61,272 bases of DNA. Source: Oscillospiraceae bacterium. GTDB taxonomy: Bacteria; Bacillota; Clostridia; Oscillospirales; Oscillospiraceae. Numbering within the stretch: position 1 is the first letter of the stretch; every line of letters starts with the position of its first letter. Location: NCBI GenBank assembly GCA_015067545.1, contig SVMG01000010.1, positions 1-61,272 on the forward strand, given 5' to 3'. Position numbers and translations under genes: made by a program. Positions 26,662 to 33,976 of this stretch are shown piece by piece. The notes under the pieces are model-generated. The model searched no databases. It was not told the origin of the DNA and saw nothing but the letters and a program-made list of their open reading frames with translations.

Positions 26662-26681
26662 AGATATCCCCTCCATTTGCG

Positions 26682-26741
26682 AGTATATAACATTTTGTTA
26701 TATATGTCAACATAACAAAATGTTTTAGATATACTAAAACA
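26682..26741. promoter_or_regulatory. Divergent promoters with two nested palindromic operators
   Basis: On the minus strand TTGACA (26710-26705), 17 bases and TATACT (26687-26682) serve the 88-residue gene. On the plus strand TCAACA (26707-26712), 17 bases and TATACT (26730-26735) serve the HTH gene. AACATTTTGTTAT (26689-26701) is exactly inverted at 26712-26724, placing one arm in the spacer of each promoter. A second perfect palindrome, TGTTTTAG (26721-26728) and CTAAAACA (26734-26741), covers the plus -10. Confidence 0.8.
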
Positions 26742-26757
26742 AACAGGAGGTGGGAGC

Positions 26758-26973
26758 ATGTACGAACGGATTCGGAATTTGCGCGAAGATCGGGATCTGA
26801 AGCAGGAAGATTTGGCGAAGGTGCTAAATTGCACACAAGCGTGCTACTCCCACTATGAAAGTGGGAAACGGGATATTCCCACAGATGTATTGCAAAAACT
26901 GGCGGATTTTTATGGCGTCAGCGTAGACTATCTGTTAGGCCGGACAAAAGAGAAAAAGCCGTATCCGCAATAA
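26758..26973 (+). CDS. Small XRE-family HTH regulator
   Basis: This is a 71-residue single-domain DNA-binding protein of the Cro/CI type. It reads MYERIRNLREDRDLKQEDLA, then KVLNCTQACYSHYESGKRDI with the recognition helix around TQACYSHYE, then VLQKLADFYGVSVDYLLGR. AGGAGGTG precedes the ATG. There is no ligand domain. The intergenic palindromes are natural operators for it, so it most likely represses both itself and the divergent small gene. It does not resemble a complete phage switch, because no other phage genes lie beside it. Confidence 0.9.
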   Translation: MYERIRNLREDRDLKQEDLAKVLNCTQACYSHYESGKRDIPTDVLQKLADFYGVSVDYLLGRTKEKKPYPQ

Positions 26974-26978
26974 TTTTA

Positions 26979-27010
26979 CCCCCAAGGCAATCGCCTTGGG
27001 GGTTGTTTTT
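26979..27010 (+). terminator. Terminator of the XRE gene
   Basis: CCCCCAAGGC, AATC and GCCTTGGGGG followed by TTGTTTTT; it differs from the rpsF-operon terminator by one loop base. Confidence 0.92.
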
Positions 27011-27016
27011 CTGAAA

Positions 27017-27121
27017 GCCTCCCCTTTGAGGGGAGGTGGGTGTGCGCAGCACAGCCAGTGGGGGGTGACACCCCTCAGTCAGCCTGCTCGGCTGACAGCT
27101 CCCCTCGTAGGGGAGCCTTAA
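27017..27121. repeat. Dispersed repeat with GGGGAGGCTT-type ends
   Basis: The element starts AAGCCTCCCCTTTGAGGGGA and ends CTCCCCTCGTAGGGGAGCCT. Between lie a GTGGGTGTGCGCAGCACAGCC block and a TCAGCCTGCTCGGCTGA hairpin. A diverged copy in the other orientation lies at 32003-32112. Non-coding. Confidence 0.75.
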
Positions 27122-27126
27122 CAGAA

Positions 27127-28332
27127 TTATTGATACATGGAAAGGCCGGGGGCTTGGGAGGAAAGGCGGTTGGCCTTATAGAGGATCACGGCCACCTGTC
27201 CACGGGTCAGGGTGGATGTGCCGTCCATGGGGATGCCATTGTCATTCATGGCCATGACAGCGGATGCTGCCCAGTCGGGGACTTCCTTGTCCACGGGCTT
27301 TGCACTGGCAGAGACGGACAGATCCATGGCATTCTGAAGCATGACTGCGGCCTCCGCACTTTGGATGGGCTCGTCAATGCCCAGTGCGCCTGTCTCGCTG
27401 ATGGGCAGGCTGGCTGTCAGACCGGCCCGCATAGCGGCGGCCAGGTAGGGCTGAAGCCACGCGGGAACTTCATCGGTATAGCCGGTATAGGTGGCGTTAT
27501 CATCCACGGGGATGCCCAGCGTTTTGACCATCATGGCAAGAAAATCTCCCTTGCTGACGGTCTTTTCCTCCCGGAAGCACTGACTGCCGCCGATCTGCTC
27601 ACCTACGAACAGGCCGGTGTTTTTCAGCCACTCTGCCTCAAAACGGCAGGAAGAACCTACGGTATCGGTGTACTGGGTGGCGTCGCTGGGCTTGAGGATG
27701 CTCACAGTCACCGTTGCCTCCCGGGAGACATTGCCTGCAGGGTCTGCGGCGGTGAAGGTGAAGGAATCCACGCCCACCTTATTCTTTTTTGGCGTGTAAA
27801 GGAAGGTGCCGTCGGCCCGGACTTCCACTGTGCCCCGCTTGGGCTGGCGCATGACGGAATAGGTCAGCTTTTGCCCCTCGGGGTCAGAGACCTTCAGCGT
27901 GCCCTGATTGGGCAGATTCTTGTAGGTCTCCACGGCACAGTCCTCTGCGATAGGGGCTTGATCCAGCTTGCCCCGGACGGAGATCACGGTGCTGGCGGCT
28001 TTGTCCACCCGGTTTTCATAGATGGGCAGGTATGTGACCACAGCCTCCTGATCCTGCTGGGTCTTCAGTGGGGAGAAGGTCATTTTGGCCATCTGGTCGG
28101 CGGTGAGGATGTCGCCGGGGCGCAGTACCCGGGCTCCCAGCATGACCGTGCCGGTGTTCGCATCGGGAAGACCGGTGATGCAGATGCCCACCAGGGGCTC
28201 TTCTCCTGCAAAGTCGTCAGCACTGAAGCAGTAGGTGCTGTCGCAGTCCACCTCCAGCGCAGTGACGCTGAGAGTCAGCCCCAGCAGGCACAGCACCAGA
28301 GCGCAGGTGCGCAAAAGGGATTTTGAGAACAT
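27127..28332 (-). CDS. Secreted protein with cadherin-like and degenerate SLH repeats
   Basis: The ATG at 28332 follows AAGGAGG; the upstream in-frame start lacks a site. A signal peptide (MFSKSLLRTCALVLCLLGLT, cleavage near VTA-L) leads into an extracytoplasmic protein of 401 residues. Around residues 150-235 a bacterial cadherin-like or Ig-like domain is visible: LKVSDPEGQKLTYSVM, GTVEVRADGTFLYTPKKNKV, then GVDSFTFTAADPAG. From about 245 to the end there are three weak S-layer homology-type segments (YTDEVPAWLQPYLAAAMRAG, then PDWAASAVMAMNDNGIPMDG with TLTRGQVAVILYK). SLH domains normally hold proteins on wall polysaccharide, so a surface location is likely. The binding partner is unknown. 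Confidence 0.8.
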   Translation of the reverse strand: MFSKSLLRTCALVLCLLGLTLSVTALEVDCDSTYCFSADDFAGEEPLVGICITGLPDANTGTVMLGARVLRPGDILTADQMAKMTFSPLKTQQDQEAVVTYLPIYENRVDKAASTVISVRGKLDQAPIAEDCAVETYKNLPNQGTLKVSDPEGQKLTYSVMRQPKRGTVEVRADGTFLYTPKKNKVGVDSFTFTAADPAGNVSREATVTVSILKPSDATQYTDTVGSSCRFEAEWLKNTGLFVGEQIGGSQCFREEKTVSKGDFLAMMVKTLGIPVDDNATYTGYTDEVPAWLQPYLAAAMRAGLTASLPISETGALGIDEPIQSAEAAVMLQNAMDLSVSASAKPVDKEVPDWAASAVMAMNDNGIPMDGTSTLTRGQVAVILYKANRLSSQAPGLSMYQ

Positions 28333-28419
28333 GAAAAAACCTCCTTGGATTTGTGTTCGGAGGTATTGTTTGCCAAGCGGGGGAATTTTATTCACAAAAG
28401 ACAGAAATGTGCAAAGTGG

Positions 28420-28448
28420 TTGCGTCAGTGCGGTTTTTGTGGTATGCT
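28420..28448 (+). promoter_or_regulatory. Probable promoter of the M3 peptidase gene
   Basis: TTGCGT (28420-28425), 17 bases and TATGCT (28443-28448) lie 21 bases before the start codon. Both boxes are imperfect. Confidence 0.5.
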
Positions 28449-28469
28449 GAAGAAAAAGGAGGGAGAAGC

Positions 28470-30077
28470 ATGAAACGAGTCAGATGGATCGCGCTGGTGT
28501 TGGCGCTGGTGATGCTGTTTACCGGCTGCAGCGGCATGAGCTTTGAGCAGCTCATGGGGGATCTGGCCGCCCAAAGGGTAACGCCTTTTGATCAGATGCA
28601 GTATTCCAGGCCGGATCCGGGGAAAATGGAAATGGCGCTGGAGGAATGCTGCGCTCTGGCGGAAAAAGCAACGGACAAGGATGCTTTGATGGAAAAGGTA
28701 TGGGAGGCCTATAACCTTTACAATACCTTCTACACCCAGTACAACCTGGCAAGCATTTACTATTTCCGGGATATGACCGATGCCTCCTGGGAAAAGGAAT
28801 ACAATTACTGCGCCCAGAATGCCGGCTCTTATGAGGCAATGCTGGAAGAGATGTTCTATACCCTGGCAGACTGCCCGCTGAAGGATGAGCTGGAAGCAGA
28901 TCCGGCTTTCGGTGAGGGCTTCTTTGACGGATATACCGGTGAATCCATATGGGATGAGACATTTTTGGAGCTGATGGACCGGGAAACTGCGCTGGAGGAG
29001 AAGTATTACGAGCTGTGCACGCAGGCTCAGGCGGTGGAATACTACTCCGATGCCTATTTTACCCAATACGGTGCGCAGATGGGTGAGGTTTTTGTAGAGC
29101 TGGTAGAGCTGCGGCAGGATATTGCTGAGTATGTCGGATATGAGGATTATCCCAGCTTTGCCTACGATTTTTATCACTACCGGGATTATACTCCCCGGGA
29201 GGCGGAGGGCTATTTGCAGGAGATCTGCACGGAATTGGTCCCTCTGTACCGGCAAGTGGAAAGCCGTGGCGGCGCGGCTGATGCAGAAAAGATTTGTACT
29301 CAGGCAGAGGCGTTTTCCTACGCCAAGAGCAGTGCCCAGGCCATGGGCGGCATGGTGCAAACCGCATTTCAGGTCATGGACGAGGCAGGGCTTTATGATC
29401 TTACATACAGCCAAAAGAAATATGAGGGCTCATTTGAGGTATATCTGACGGATTATTTTGCACCGTATGTGTTCGTCAATCCCTCCGCGACCCAGCTGGA
29501 TAAGCTGACCTTTGTCCACGAATTCGGTCATTTCTGCAATGACTATGCCTCCGGCGGAAGCTATGCCGGTGTGGACGTGGCAGAATTTTTCTCTCAAGGC
29601 CTTGAATATCTGAGCCTTTGCTACGGCGATGAGGCCGGGGCACTGGAGGAGATGAAAATGGTGGACTGCCTGCGCATCTATGTGGAGCAGGCTGCCTATG
29701 CACTGTTTGAGTACCAGGTGTATGCCCTGGAGGACGAAGAGCTGACGGCAGAAAATGTGTATGCGCTGTATGAGCAGATCGGCACGCAGTTTGGCTTTGA
29801 CAGCTGGGGCTGGGACAGCCGGGATTTTGTGATGATCAGTCACTTTTACACCGATCCCATGTACATTATCAGCTATGTGGTGAGCAATGATGCGGCGTTT
29901 CAGCTGTACCAGATGGAGCAGGAGAAGACCGGAACGGGGCTTGCTCTGTACGAAGAACAGCTAACTACGGAGGAGACTTACTTCCTGAGCTTCGTCCAGA
30001 ATGCGGCTCTTGCAAGTCCTTTTGCGGACGGTCGTGTGGCCCAGGTGAGAAAGACACTGGAACAGGTGCTGAATTAA
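28470..30077 (+). CDS. M3-family metallopeptidase lipoprotein
   Basis: A secreted, lipid-anchored zinc peptidase. The ATG at 28470 follows AAGGAGGG. The signal MKRVRWIALVLALVMLFTGC has the lipobox LFTGC. The catalytic motif is HEFGH near residue 350 (TFVHEFGHFCNDYASGG), with a downstream Glu in VAEFFSQGLEYLSL as the third zinc ligand, as in oligopeptidase F and thimet-type enzymes. The long helical N-terminal part (YYFRDMTDASWEKEYNY and similar) fits the M3 fold. At 535 residues it is slightly shorter than cytoplasmic PepF. Members usually cut short peptides. The lipid anchor suggests it trims peptides outside the cell, which would suit the Opp uptake system elsewhere in the window, but this link is inference. 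Confidence 0.88.
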   Translation: MKRVRWIALVLALVMLFTGCSGMSFEQLMGDLAAQRVTPFDQMQYSRPDPGKMEMALEECCALAEKATDKDALMEKVWEAYNLYNTFYTQYNLASIYYFRDMTDASWEKEYNYCAQNAGSYEAMLEEMFYTLADCPLKDELEADPAFGEGFFDGYTGESIWDETFLELMDRETALEEKYYELCTQAQAVEYYSDAYFTQYGAQMGEVFVELVELRQDIAEYVGYEDYPSFAYDFYHYRDYTPREAEGYLQEICTELVPLYRQVESRGGAADAEKICTQAEAFSYAKSSAQAMGGMVQTAFQVMDEAGLYDLTYSQKKYEGSFEVYLTDYFAPYVFVNPSATQLDKLTFVHEFGHFCNDYASGGSYAGVDVAEFFSQGLEYLSLCYGDEAGALEEMKMVDCLRIYVEQAAYALFEYQVYALEDEELTAENVYALYEQIGTQFGFDSWGWDSRDFVMISHFYTDPMYIISYVVSNDAAFQLYQMEQEKTGTGLALYEEQLTTEETYFLSFVQNAALASPFADGRVAQVRKTLEQVLN

Positions 30078-30080
30078 AAG

Positions 30081-30108
30081 AAAAGGACACTCGCAAGAGT
30101 GTCCTTTT
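30081..30108. terminator. Bidirectional terminator between the M3 peptidase and mnmG
   Basis: AAAAGGACACTC, loop GCAA and GAGTGTCCTTTT form a perfect 12-base-pair stem with A- and T-tracts on both sides, fitting the two converging genes. Confidence 0.9.
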
Positions 30109-30110
30109 TG

Positions 30111-31982
30111 TTATGCATTTTGCTCCAACCAGATCAGCAGAACGGCAATGTCCGAGGGGCTTACGCCGGAAATTCTGCCTGCCTGGCCGATGGAAAGTGG
30201 CCGAATTTCTGCCAGCTTCTGCCGGGCTTCTAAGCGCAGGCCGGTGATGGCGTGGTAGTCGATGTCTGCAGGGAGCAGGCGGGATTCTTCCTTGCGGAAT
30301 TCCTCCACCTGGCGCTGCTGGCGCTCCAGGTAGCCGGCGTACTTGATTTGTATTTCCACTTCATTTGTGATGGCCTCGGAAAGCGCCGGGCGGTCAGAAT
30401 CAAAGGGGGCGAGGTCGGCGTAGCTCACCTGGGGGCGGCGCAAAAGGTCTGCCAGGCGGGCGGAATTGGCCACGGGGGCTGTCTCCCGGGCGGCGAGCAT
30501 TTCGTTCAGCGCGTCGCTGGCGGGAATGCCGTTGCTTTCCAGACGGCGGACTTCCCGGCGAACGGCCTCGTACTTTTCCTCCACCTGTGCCAATCGTTGC
30601 CGGGGCACAAGGCCGATTGCCGCGCCCATGTGGGTCAGGCGCTGGTCGGCGTTGTCCTGCCGGTGGAGCAGACGATACTCAGACCGGCTGGTCATGATCC
30701 GGTAGGGCTCTTCCGTGCCCTTGGTGACCAAATCGTCAATGAGTGTACCGATATAGCTGCTCTCCCGGGTCAGGACGAAAGGCGCTTTGCCTTGGATTTT
30801 CAATGCGGCATTGATGCCGGCCACCAAGCCTTGGACGGCGGCTTCTTCATAACCGGAAGAGCCGTTGAATTGGCCCGCGCCGTACAGGCCGGAGACGGCC
30901 TTGACTTCCAAGGTGGGGAGCAGGGCGGTGGGGTCAATGCATTCGTATTCGATGGCGTAGGCCGGGCGCATCATTTCTGCATTTTCCAGGCCGGGGACGG
31001 TGTGCATCATGGAAAGTTGCACATCTTCGGGCAAACTGGAGGAAAAGCCCTGGATATAGAGCTCCTCCGTGTCCAGACCGCAGGGCTCGATGAACAGTTG
31101 ATGGCGGGGCTTGTCCGCAAACCGATCGATTTTTGTTTCGATACTGGGGCAGTAACGGGGACCAACGCCGGAGATCGTGCCATCAAACATGGGACTGCGG
31201 TGGAAATTGGCCCGGATGATCTCGTGGGTCTTTTCGTTGGTATGGGTCAGGTAACAGACGGCAGAGTTGTTTACCGGGGTTTCCGTGCGGAAGGAAAAAG
31301 GCTCGGGAATGTCATCGCCGGGCTGGAGTTCCATTTTGGAAAAGTCCACGCTCCGGCGGTTGATGCGGGGCGGTGTGCCGGTTTTGAATCGGCGCAGGGG
31401 GAGTCCCAGCTCCCGCAAATTGTCGGCAAGACCCACAGAGGGGTGCATACCGTCCGGGCCGGAGGGGATGACGGATTCGCCTGTGATGATGGTACTGTCC
31501 AAATATGTGCCGGTGGCGATAATGACCGCTTTGGCAGTATATTGCGCCCCCAGCTGAGTCTGCACGCCGGTGACGCCGCCGTTTTCTGTGAGGATCGCGG
31601 TGATTTGCGCCTGTTTCAATTGGAGATTTTCCTGGAGCTCCAGGGTGTGCTTCATCACCTGCTGGTATTTCCGGCGGTCAGCCTGGGCACGCAGAGAATG
31701 AACTGCCGGACCTTTGCCCCGGTTCAGCATCCGGTACTGGATGCAGGCTTTATCGGCGGCAACGCCCATTTCGCCGCCCAAAGCGTCCAGCTCCCGTACC
31801 AGGTGGCCCTTGCCTGTGCCGCCGATGGCGGGGTTACAGGGCAGGTTCGCCACGGCATCCATATTAATGGTAAACAGGATGGTGCTTTGGCCCAGCCGGG
31901 CAGCGGCCAGTGCCGCTTCGATACCGGCGTGGCCGGCACCGATGACGGCTACATCACAGCTTCCTGCGTGATAGGTGGTCAT
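30111..31982 (-). CDS. mnmG: tRNA uridine-5-carboxymethylaminomethyl modification enzyme MnmG (GidA)
   Basis: An FAD enzyme that, with MnmE, modifies the wobble uridine of several tRNAs. The ATG at 31982 follows GGAGGAATCTCT and gives 623 residues, normal for the family. The open frame extends 50 codons further upstream only because it runs through a dispersed repeat. The FAD site [19 protein letters not shown] begins near residue 12. [27 protein letters not shown] sequence, split here as PCNPAIGG and GKGHLVREL, lies near 48-62. Other family marks are [20 protein letters not shown] and the C-terminal [16 protein letters not shown] and [15 protein letters not shown]. MnmE is not in this window. 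Confidence 0.97.
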   Translation of the reverse strand: MTTYHAGSCDVAVIGAGHAGIEAALAAARLGQSTILFTINMDAVANLPCNPAIGGTGKGHLVRELDALGGEMGVAADKACIQYRMLNRGKGPAVHSLRAQADRRKYQQVMKHTLELQENLQLKQAQITAILTENGGVTGVQTQLGAQYTAKAVIIATGTYLDSTIITGESVIPSGPDGMHPSVGLADNLRELGLPLRRFKTGTPPRINRRSVDFSKMELQPGDDIPEPFSFRTETPVNNSAVCYLTHTNEKTHEIIRANFHRSPMFDGTISGVGPRYCPSIETKIDRFADKPRHQLFIEPCGLDTEELYIQGFSSSLPEDVQLSMMHTVPGLENAEMMRPAYAIEYECIDPTALLPTLEVKAVSGLYGAGQFNGSSGYEEAAVQGLVAGINAALKIQGKAPFVLTRESSYIGTLIDDLVTKGTEEPYRIMTSRSEYRLLHRQDNADQRLTHMGAAIGLVPRQRLAQVEEKYEAVRREVRRLESNGIPASDALNEMLAARETAPVANSARLADLLRRPQVSYADLAPFDSDRPALSEAITNEVEIQIKYAGYLERQQRQVEEFRKEESRLLPADIDYHAITGLRLEARQKLAEIRPLSIGQAGRISGVSPSDIAVLLIWLEQNA

Positions 31983-32002
31983 AGAGATTCCTCCGTTAGA
32001 TA

Positions 32003-32112
32003 AGTGCAAGGCTCCCCTTCGAGGGGAGCTGCCGAACAAAGTGAGGCTGAGGGGTATTACACCCCTCCGTCTTCGCCTTGCGGCGAATCCACCTCCCCTC
32101 AAGGGGAGGCTG
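32003..32112. repeat. Dispersed repeat, inverted copy of the 27017 family
   Basis: The element begins AAGGCTCCCCTTCGAGGGGA and ends ACCTCCCCTCAAGGGGAGGC, with a CTTCGCCTTGCGGCGAA hairpin inside. It lies between trmB and mnmG, which are both on the minus strand, and extends the open frame of mnmG spuriously. Confidence 0.75.
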
Positions 32113-32127
32113 GGGAGAACGGATTGC

Positions 32128-32160
32128 CACACCAGTTTGAGAACTGGTTCACAATGACAG
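32128..32160. repeat. REP-like palindrome (AATGACA type)
   Basis: ACCAGTTTGAGAACTGGT forms a small hairpin flanked by GCCACA and TCACAATGACA. A related unit with GTCATTGCGAACCAGTGACC lies at 44511-44556. Confidence 0.6.
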
Positions 32161-32164
32161 CAAA

Positions 32165-32845
32165 TTATTCTTCCTCCGAAGTTTTCTTTTCCACAGGGGG
32201 CAGAATGAAGGGCTTGCAGACGATTTCACAGCGGTTGATGGGTGTGCCCAGGGCATGGAATTTTTCCTCGTAGCCGGTCATGATACCCACGATGCCGTTT
32301 TCGTGCAGATTTCGGGTCAGGTTCTTGACTTCGAGGCCGCAGGCGGCGAATTCCTCCACGGAGAACTCAAAGAGGGGAGCGTTGTCGGTTTTGAAGTGGA
32401 TCTCGCCGTTTTCTTTCACAACGCGGCAGTATTTGTCCAAAAATGTCCGGTAGGTCAGGCGGCGCTTGGCGTTCTTCTTCCGGGGCCAGGGGTCGGGGAA
32501 GTTGATGAACAGCCGGTCGATCTCAAAACCTGCGAAGATTTCTTCAATGTTTGCAACATCCATATCGATATAGAACACATTGGTAAGACCCATGGCTTTG
32601 GCTTTCTCCATGGCCACCACCACCGCTTCCCGGCAGCGCTCCACGGCAATCAGCAGGACATCGGGATTGGCGGCAGCGGTTTCGGCGGTGAATTTACCCT
32701 TGCCGCAGCCCACCTCCACCCAAAGGGCGGTGCAGTCCGGCTTCAAATTCCGCCATGCGCCCTTATGGGCGGCAGCATCTTCAATGCGGTAGGCACTGCA
32801 GGCGGCCATGCGGGGCTCCAAATTACGCATTTTTCTCATTCTCAT
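32165..32845 (-). CDS. trmB: tRNA (guanine-N7-)-methyltransferase
   Basis: An S-adenosylmethionine-dependent enzyme that makes m7G46 in tRNA. The start at 32845 lies 8 bases after GGAGG; an upstream in-frame ATG overlaps that site. The 226-residue protein has the SAM-binding motif [10 protein letters not shown] near residue 50, [11 protein letters not shown] and the family signature [16 protein letters not shown] near 125-140. IHFKTDN follows. It lies upstream of mnmG on the same strand with repeats in between, so co-transcription of the two tRNA-modification genes is possible. Confidence 0.95.
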   Translation of the reverse strand: MRMRKMRNLEPRMAACSAYRIEDAAAHKGAWRNLKPDCTALWVEVGCGKGKFTAETAAANPDVLLIAVERCREAVVVAMEKAKAMGLTNVFYIDMDVANIEEIFAGFEIDRLFINFPDPWPRKKNAKRRLTYRTFLDKYCRVVKENGEIHFKTDNAPLFEFSVEEFAACGLEVKNLTRNLHENGIVGIMTGYEEKFHALGTPINRCEIVCKPFILPPVEKKTSEEE

Positions 32846-32891
32846 AGCAGTTTCCTCCAATGGGAGACAAAAATTCAAATTTCAACACAGT

Positions 32892-32920
32892 ATTATAGCA
32901 GAAAACGCGCTTGCCGTCAA
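32892..32920 (-). promoter_or_regulatory. trmB promoter
   Basis: On the minus strand TTGACG (32920-32915), 17 bases and TATAAT (32897-32892). Confidence 0.85.
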
Positions 32921-32949
32921 AACATTTTGTAAATATCCCCCCAGTGGGC

Positions 32950-32978
32950 TTGCAGAACCTGTTTTTTTAGAGTATAAT
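32950..32978 (+). promoter_or_regulatory. Promoter of the CsoR-type gene
   Basis: TTGCAG (32950-32955), 17 bases and TATAAT (32973-32978), 29 bases before the start. It is back to back with the trmB promoter. Confidence 0.8.
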
Positions 32979-33007
32979 GCGAAAAAAGAGCGAAGGAGGG
33001 CTGCCAA

Positions 33008-33340
33008 ATGAGCGACCATCATCACGAACACGACCACGCCTATATGCACGCCCATGGCATTGCCCATCATCACGGTCATGTCCATGAGAATCAAAAGGCG
33101 GTAATCAACCGGCTGGCCCGGGCCATCGGCCATTTGGAAAAGGTAAAGCGCATGGTAGAAGACGGTCACGACTGCTCCGAGGTTTTGGTTCAGCTGGCGG
33201 CGGTGCGTTCGGCCATCGAGAACACCGGCAAGGTGATTTTGCAGGATCATATGCGCCACTGCATGGTGGACGCAGTGGAGGCCGGGGATCAGGCGGCAAT
33301 CGACGATCTGTGCCAGGCTATCGATAAGTTTATGAAGTGA
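33008..33340 (+). CDS. Metal-sensing repressor of the CsoR/RcnR family with His-rich N-terminus
   Basis: These all-helical repressors release DNA on binding copper or nickel. The 110-residue protein begins with a His-rich arm (MSDHHHEHDHAYMHAHGIAH and HHGHVHE, residues 1-27) not found in the shortest family members. The conserved core follows: NRLARAIGHLEKVKRMVEDG, then HDCSEVLVQLAAVRSAIENT and VILQDHMRHC. The Cys, His and Cys (about residues 56, 80 and 84) match the ligand pattern of copper-type CsoR. The His arm could equally suit nickel or zinc. No exporter gene lies nearby, so its target is elsewhere or only itself. Confidence 0.9.
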   Translation: MSDHHHEHDHAYMHAHGIAHHHGHVHENQKAVINRLARAIGHLEKVKRMVEDGHDCSEVLVQLAAVRSAIENTGKVILQDHMRHCMVDAVEAGDQAAIDDLCQAIDKFMK

Positions 33341-33369
33341 AAAAAGCCCTCCCGTTTGGGAGGGTTTTT
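33341..33369 (+). terminator. Terminator of the CsoR-type gene
   Basis: CCCTCCC, loop GTTT and GGGAGGG followed by TTTTTAT. Confidence 0.85.
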
Positions 33370-33370
33370 A

Positions 33371-33540
33371 TACCTTCCCCCGAGGGGAAGGTGTCGCCAC
33401 CGCAGGTGGTGACAGAAGAGGAATACGGGCGGAAATCTGCGGATCCGTGGAGCGTATAGGCCTAATTCTATGCTGGTTCTGCCGCCATTCCTCTCCCGAT
33501 CTCGCTACGCTCGGTCACCCTCCCCCGGGGGAGGGTTAAC
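33371..33540. repeat. MITE-like dispersed repeat, copy 1
   Basis: About 170 bases bounded by ACCTTCCCCCGAGGGGAAGG and CACCCTCCCCCGGGGGAGGG. The interior runs from GAGGAATACGGGCGG to TTCTGCCGCCATTCCTC, which are themselves near-complementary. The same interior plan recurs at 45771-45955. It sits just before the phage module. Confidence 0.75.
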
Positions 33541-33584
33541 GGACGTGCAATGCACGCCCCTACGATGAAAAATACGGTTATTTT

Positions 33585-33620
33585 GAAAGTTGCATCTTCG
33601 GATGCAACTTTCTTTTTTTC
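33585..33620 (+). terminator. Strong terminator just upstream of the phage module
   Basis: GAAAGTTGCATC, loop TTCG and GATGCAACTTTC form a perfect 12-base-pair stem followed by seven T. No gene ends between it and the CsoR terminator, so it looks like the leftover end of a lost gene or an insulator for the phage genes. Confidence 0.9.
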
Positions 33621-33649
33621 TGCCCTCTTGGTTGAAAGGAAGGGGTGCT

Positions 33650-33976
33650 ATGGGGACAAAAAGTGGGGATAAAGGTCTCAAAAAGCGCATCAAGGCCGGT
33701 ACACTTACCCGGTCGGATGTGGCTCGCCGGTTGGCGGAGCTGGCCTTCGGCAAGGCCAATGACTGTGTGCAGCTGGTGCTGGGGGAGGATGTGCAGATCG
33801 AGGGGCTGGATTTGAGTTTGCTGACGGAGCTGAAGCGCAATGACAAGGGGACGCTGGAGATTCGTCTGGTGGACAGGCTCAAGGCCCTGGAGTTGCTTGC
33901 CGGTCTTGCGGCGAATGAGGGGACGGATCTGGAGTCCTTTTTACAGGCCATGCAGGGAAGCGGGGCGCAGGGATGA
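33650..33976 (+). CDS. Probable phage terminase small subunit
   Basis: The ATG at 33650 follows AAAGGAAGGGG. The 108-residue product is basic at the N-terminus (MGTKSGDKGLKKRIKAGTLT) and helical after that (RSDVARRLAELAFGKANDCV). It overlaps the large terminase gene by four bases (ATGA), which is the usual phage order. Small terminases bind the packaging site on phage DNA and hand it to the motor. The sequence itself is weakly conserved in the family, so the call rests mostly on position and size. No promoter is visible between the upstream terminator and this gene. Confidence 0.6.
   Translation: MGTKSGDKGLKKRIKAGTLTRSDVARRLAELAFGKANDCVQLVLGEDVQIEGLDLSLLTELKRNDKGTLEIRLVDRLKALELLAGLAANEGTDLESFLQAMQGSGAQG

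Noticed and set aside
26758..26973. XRE gene as the lysogeny switch of the phage module at 33650
   Set aside because: More than 6 kb of unrelated housekeeping genes separate them and the phage module has no matching operator.
31983..32132. 50-codon extension of mnmG
   Set aside because: It is translated repeat sequence; the start at 31982 follows GGAGG and gives the normal MnmG N-terminus.
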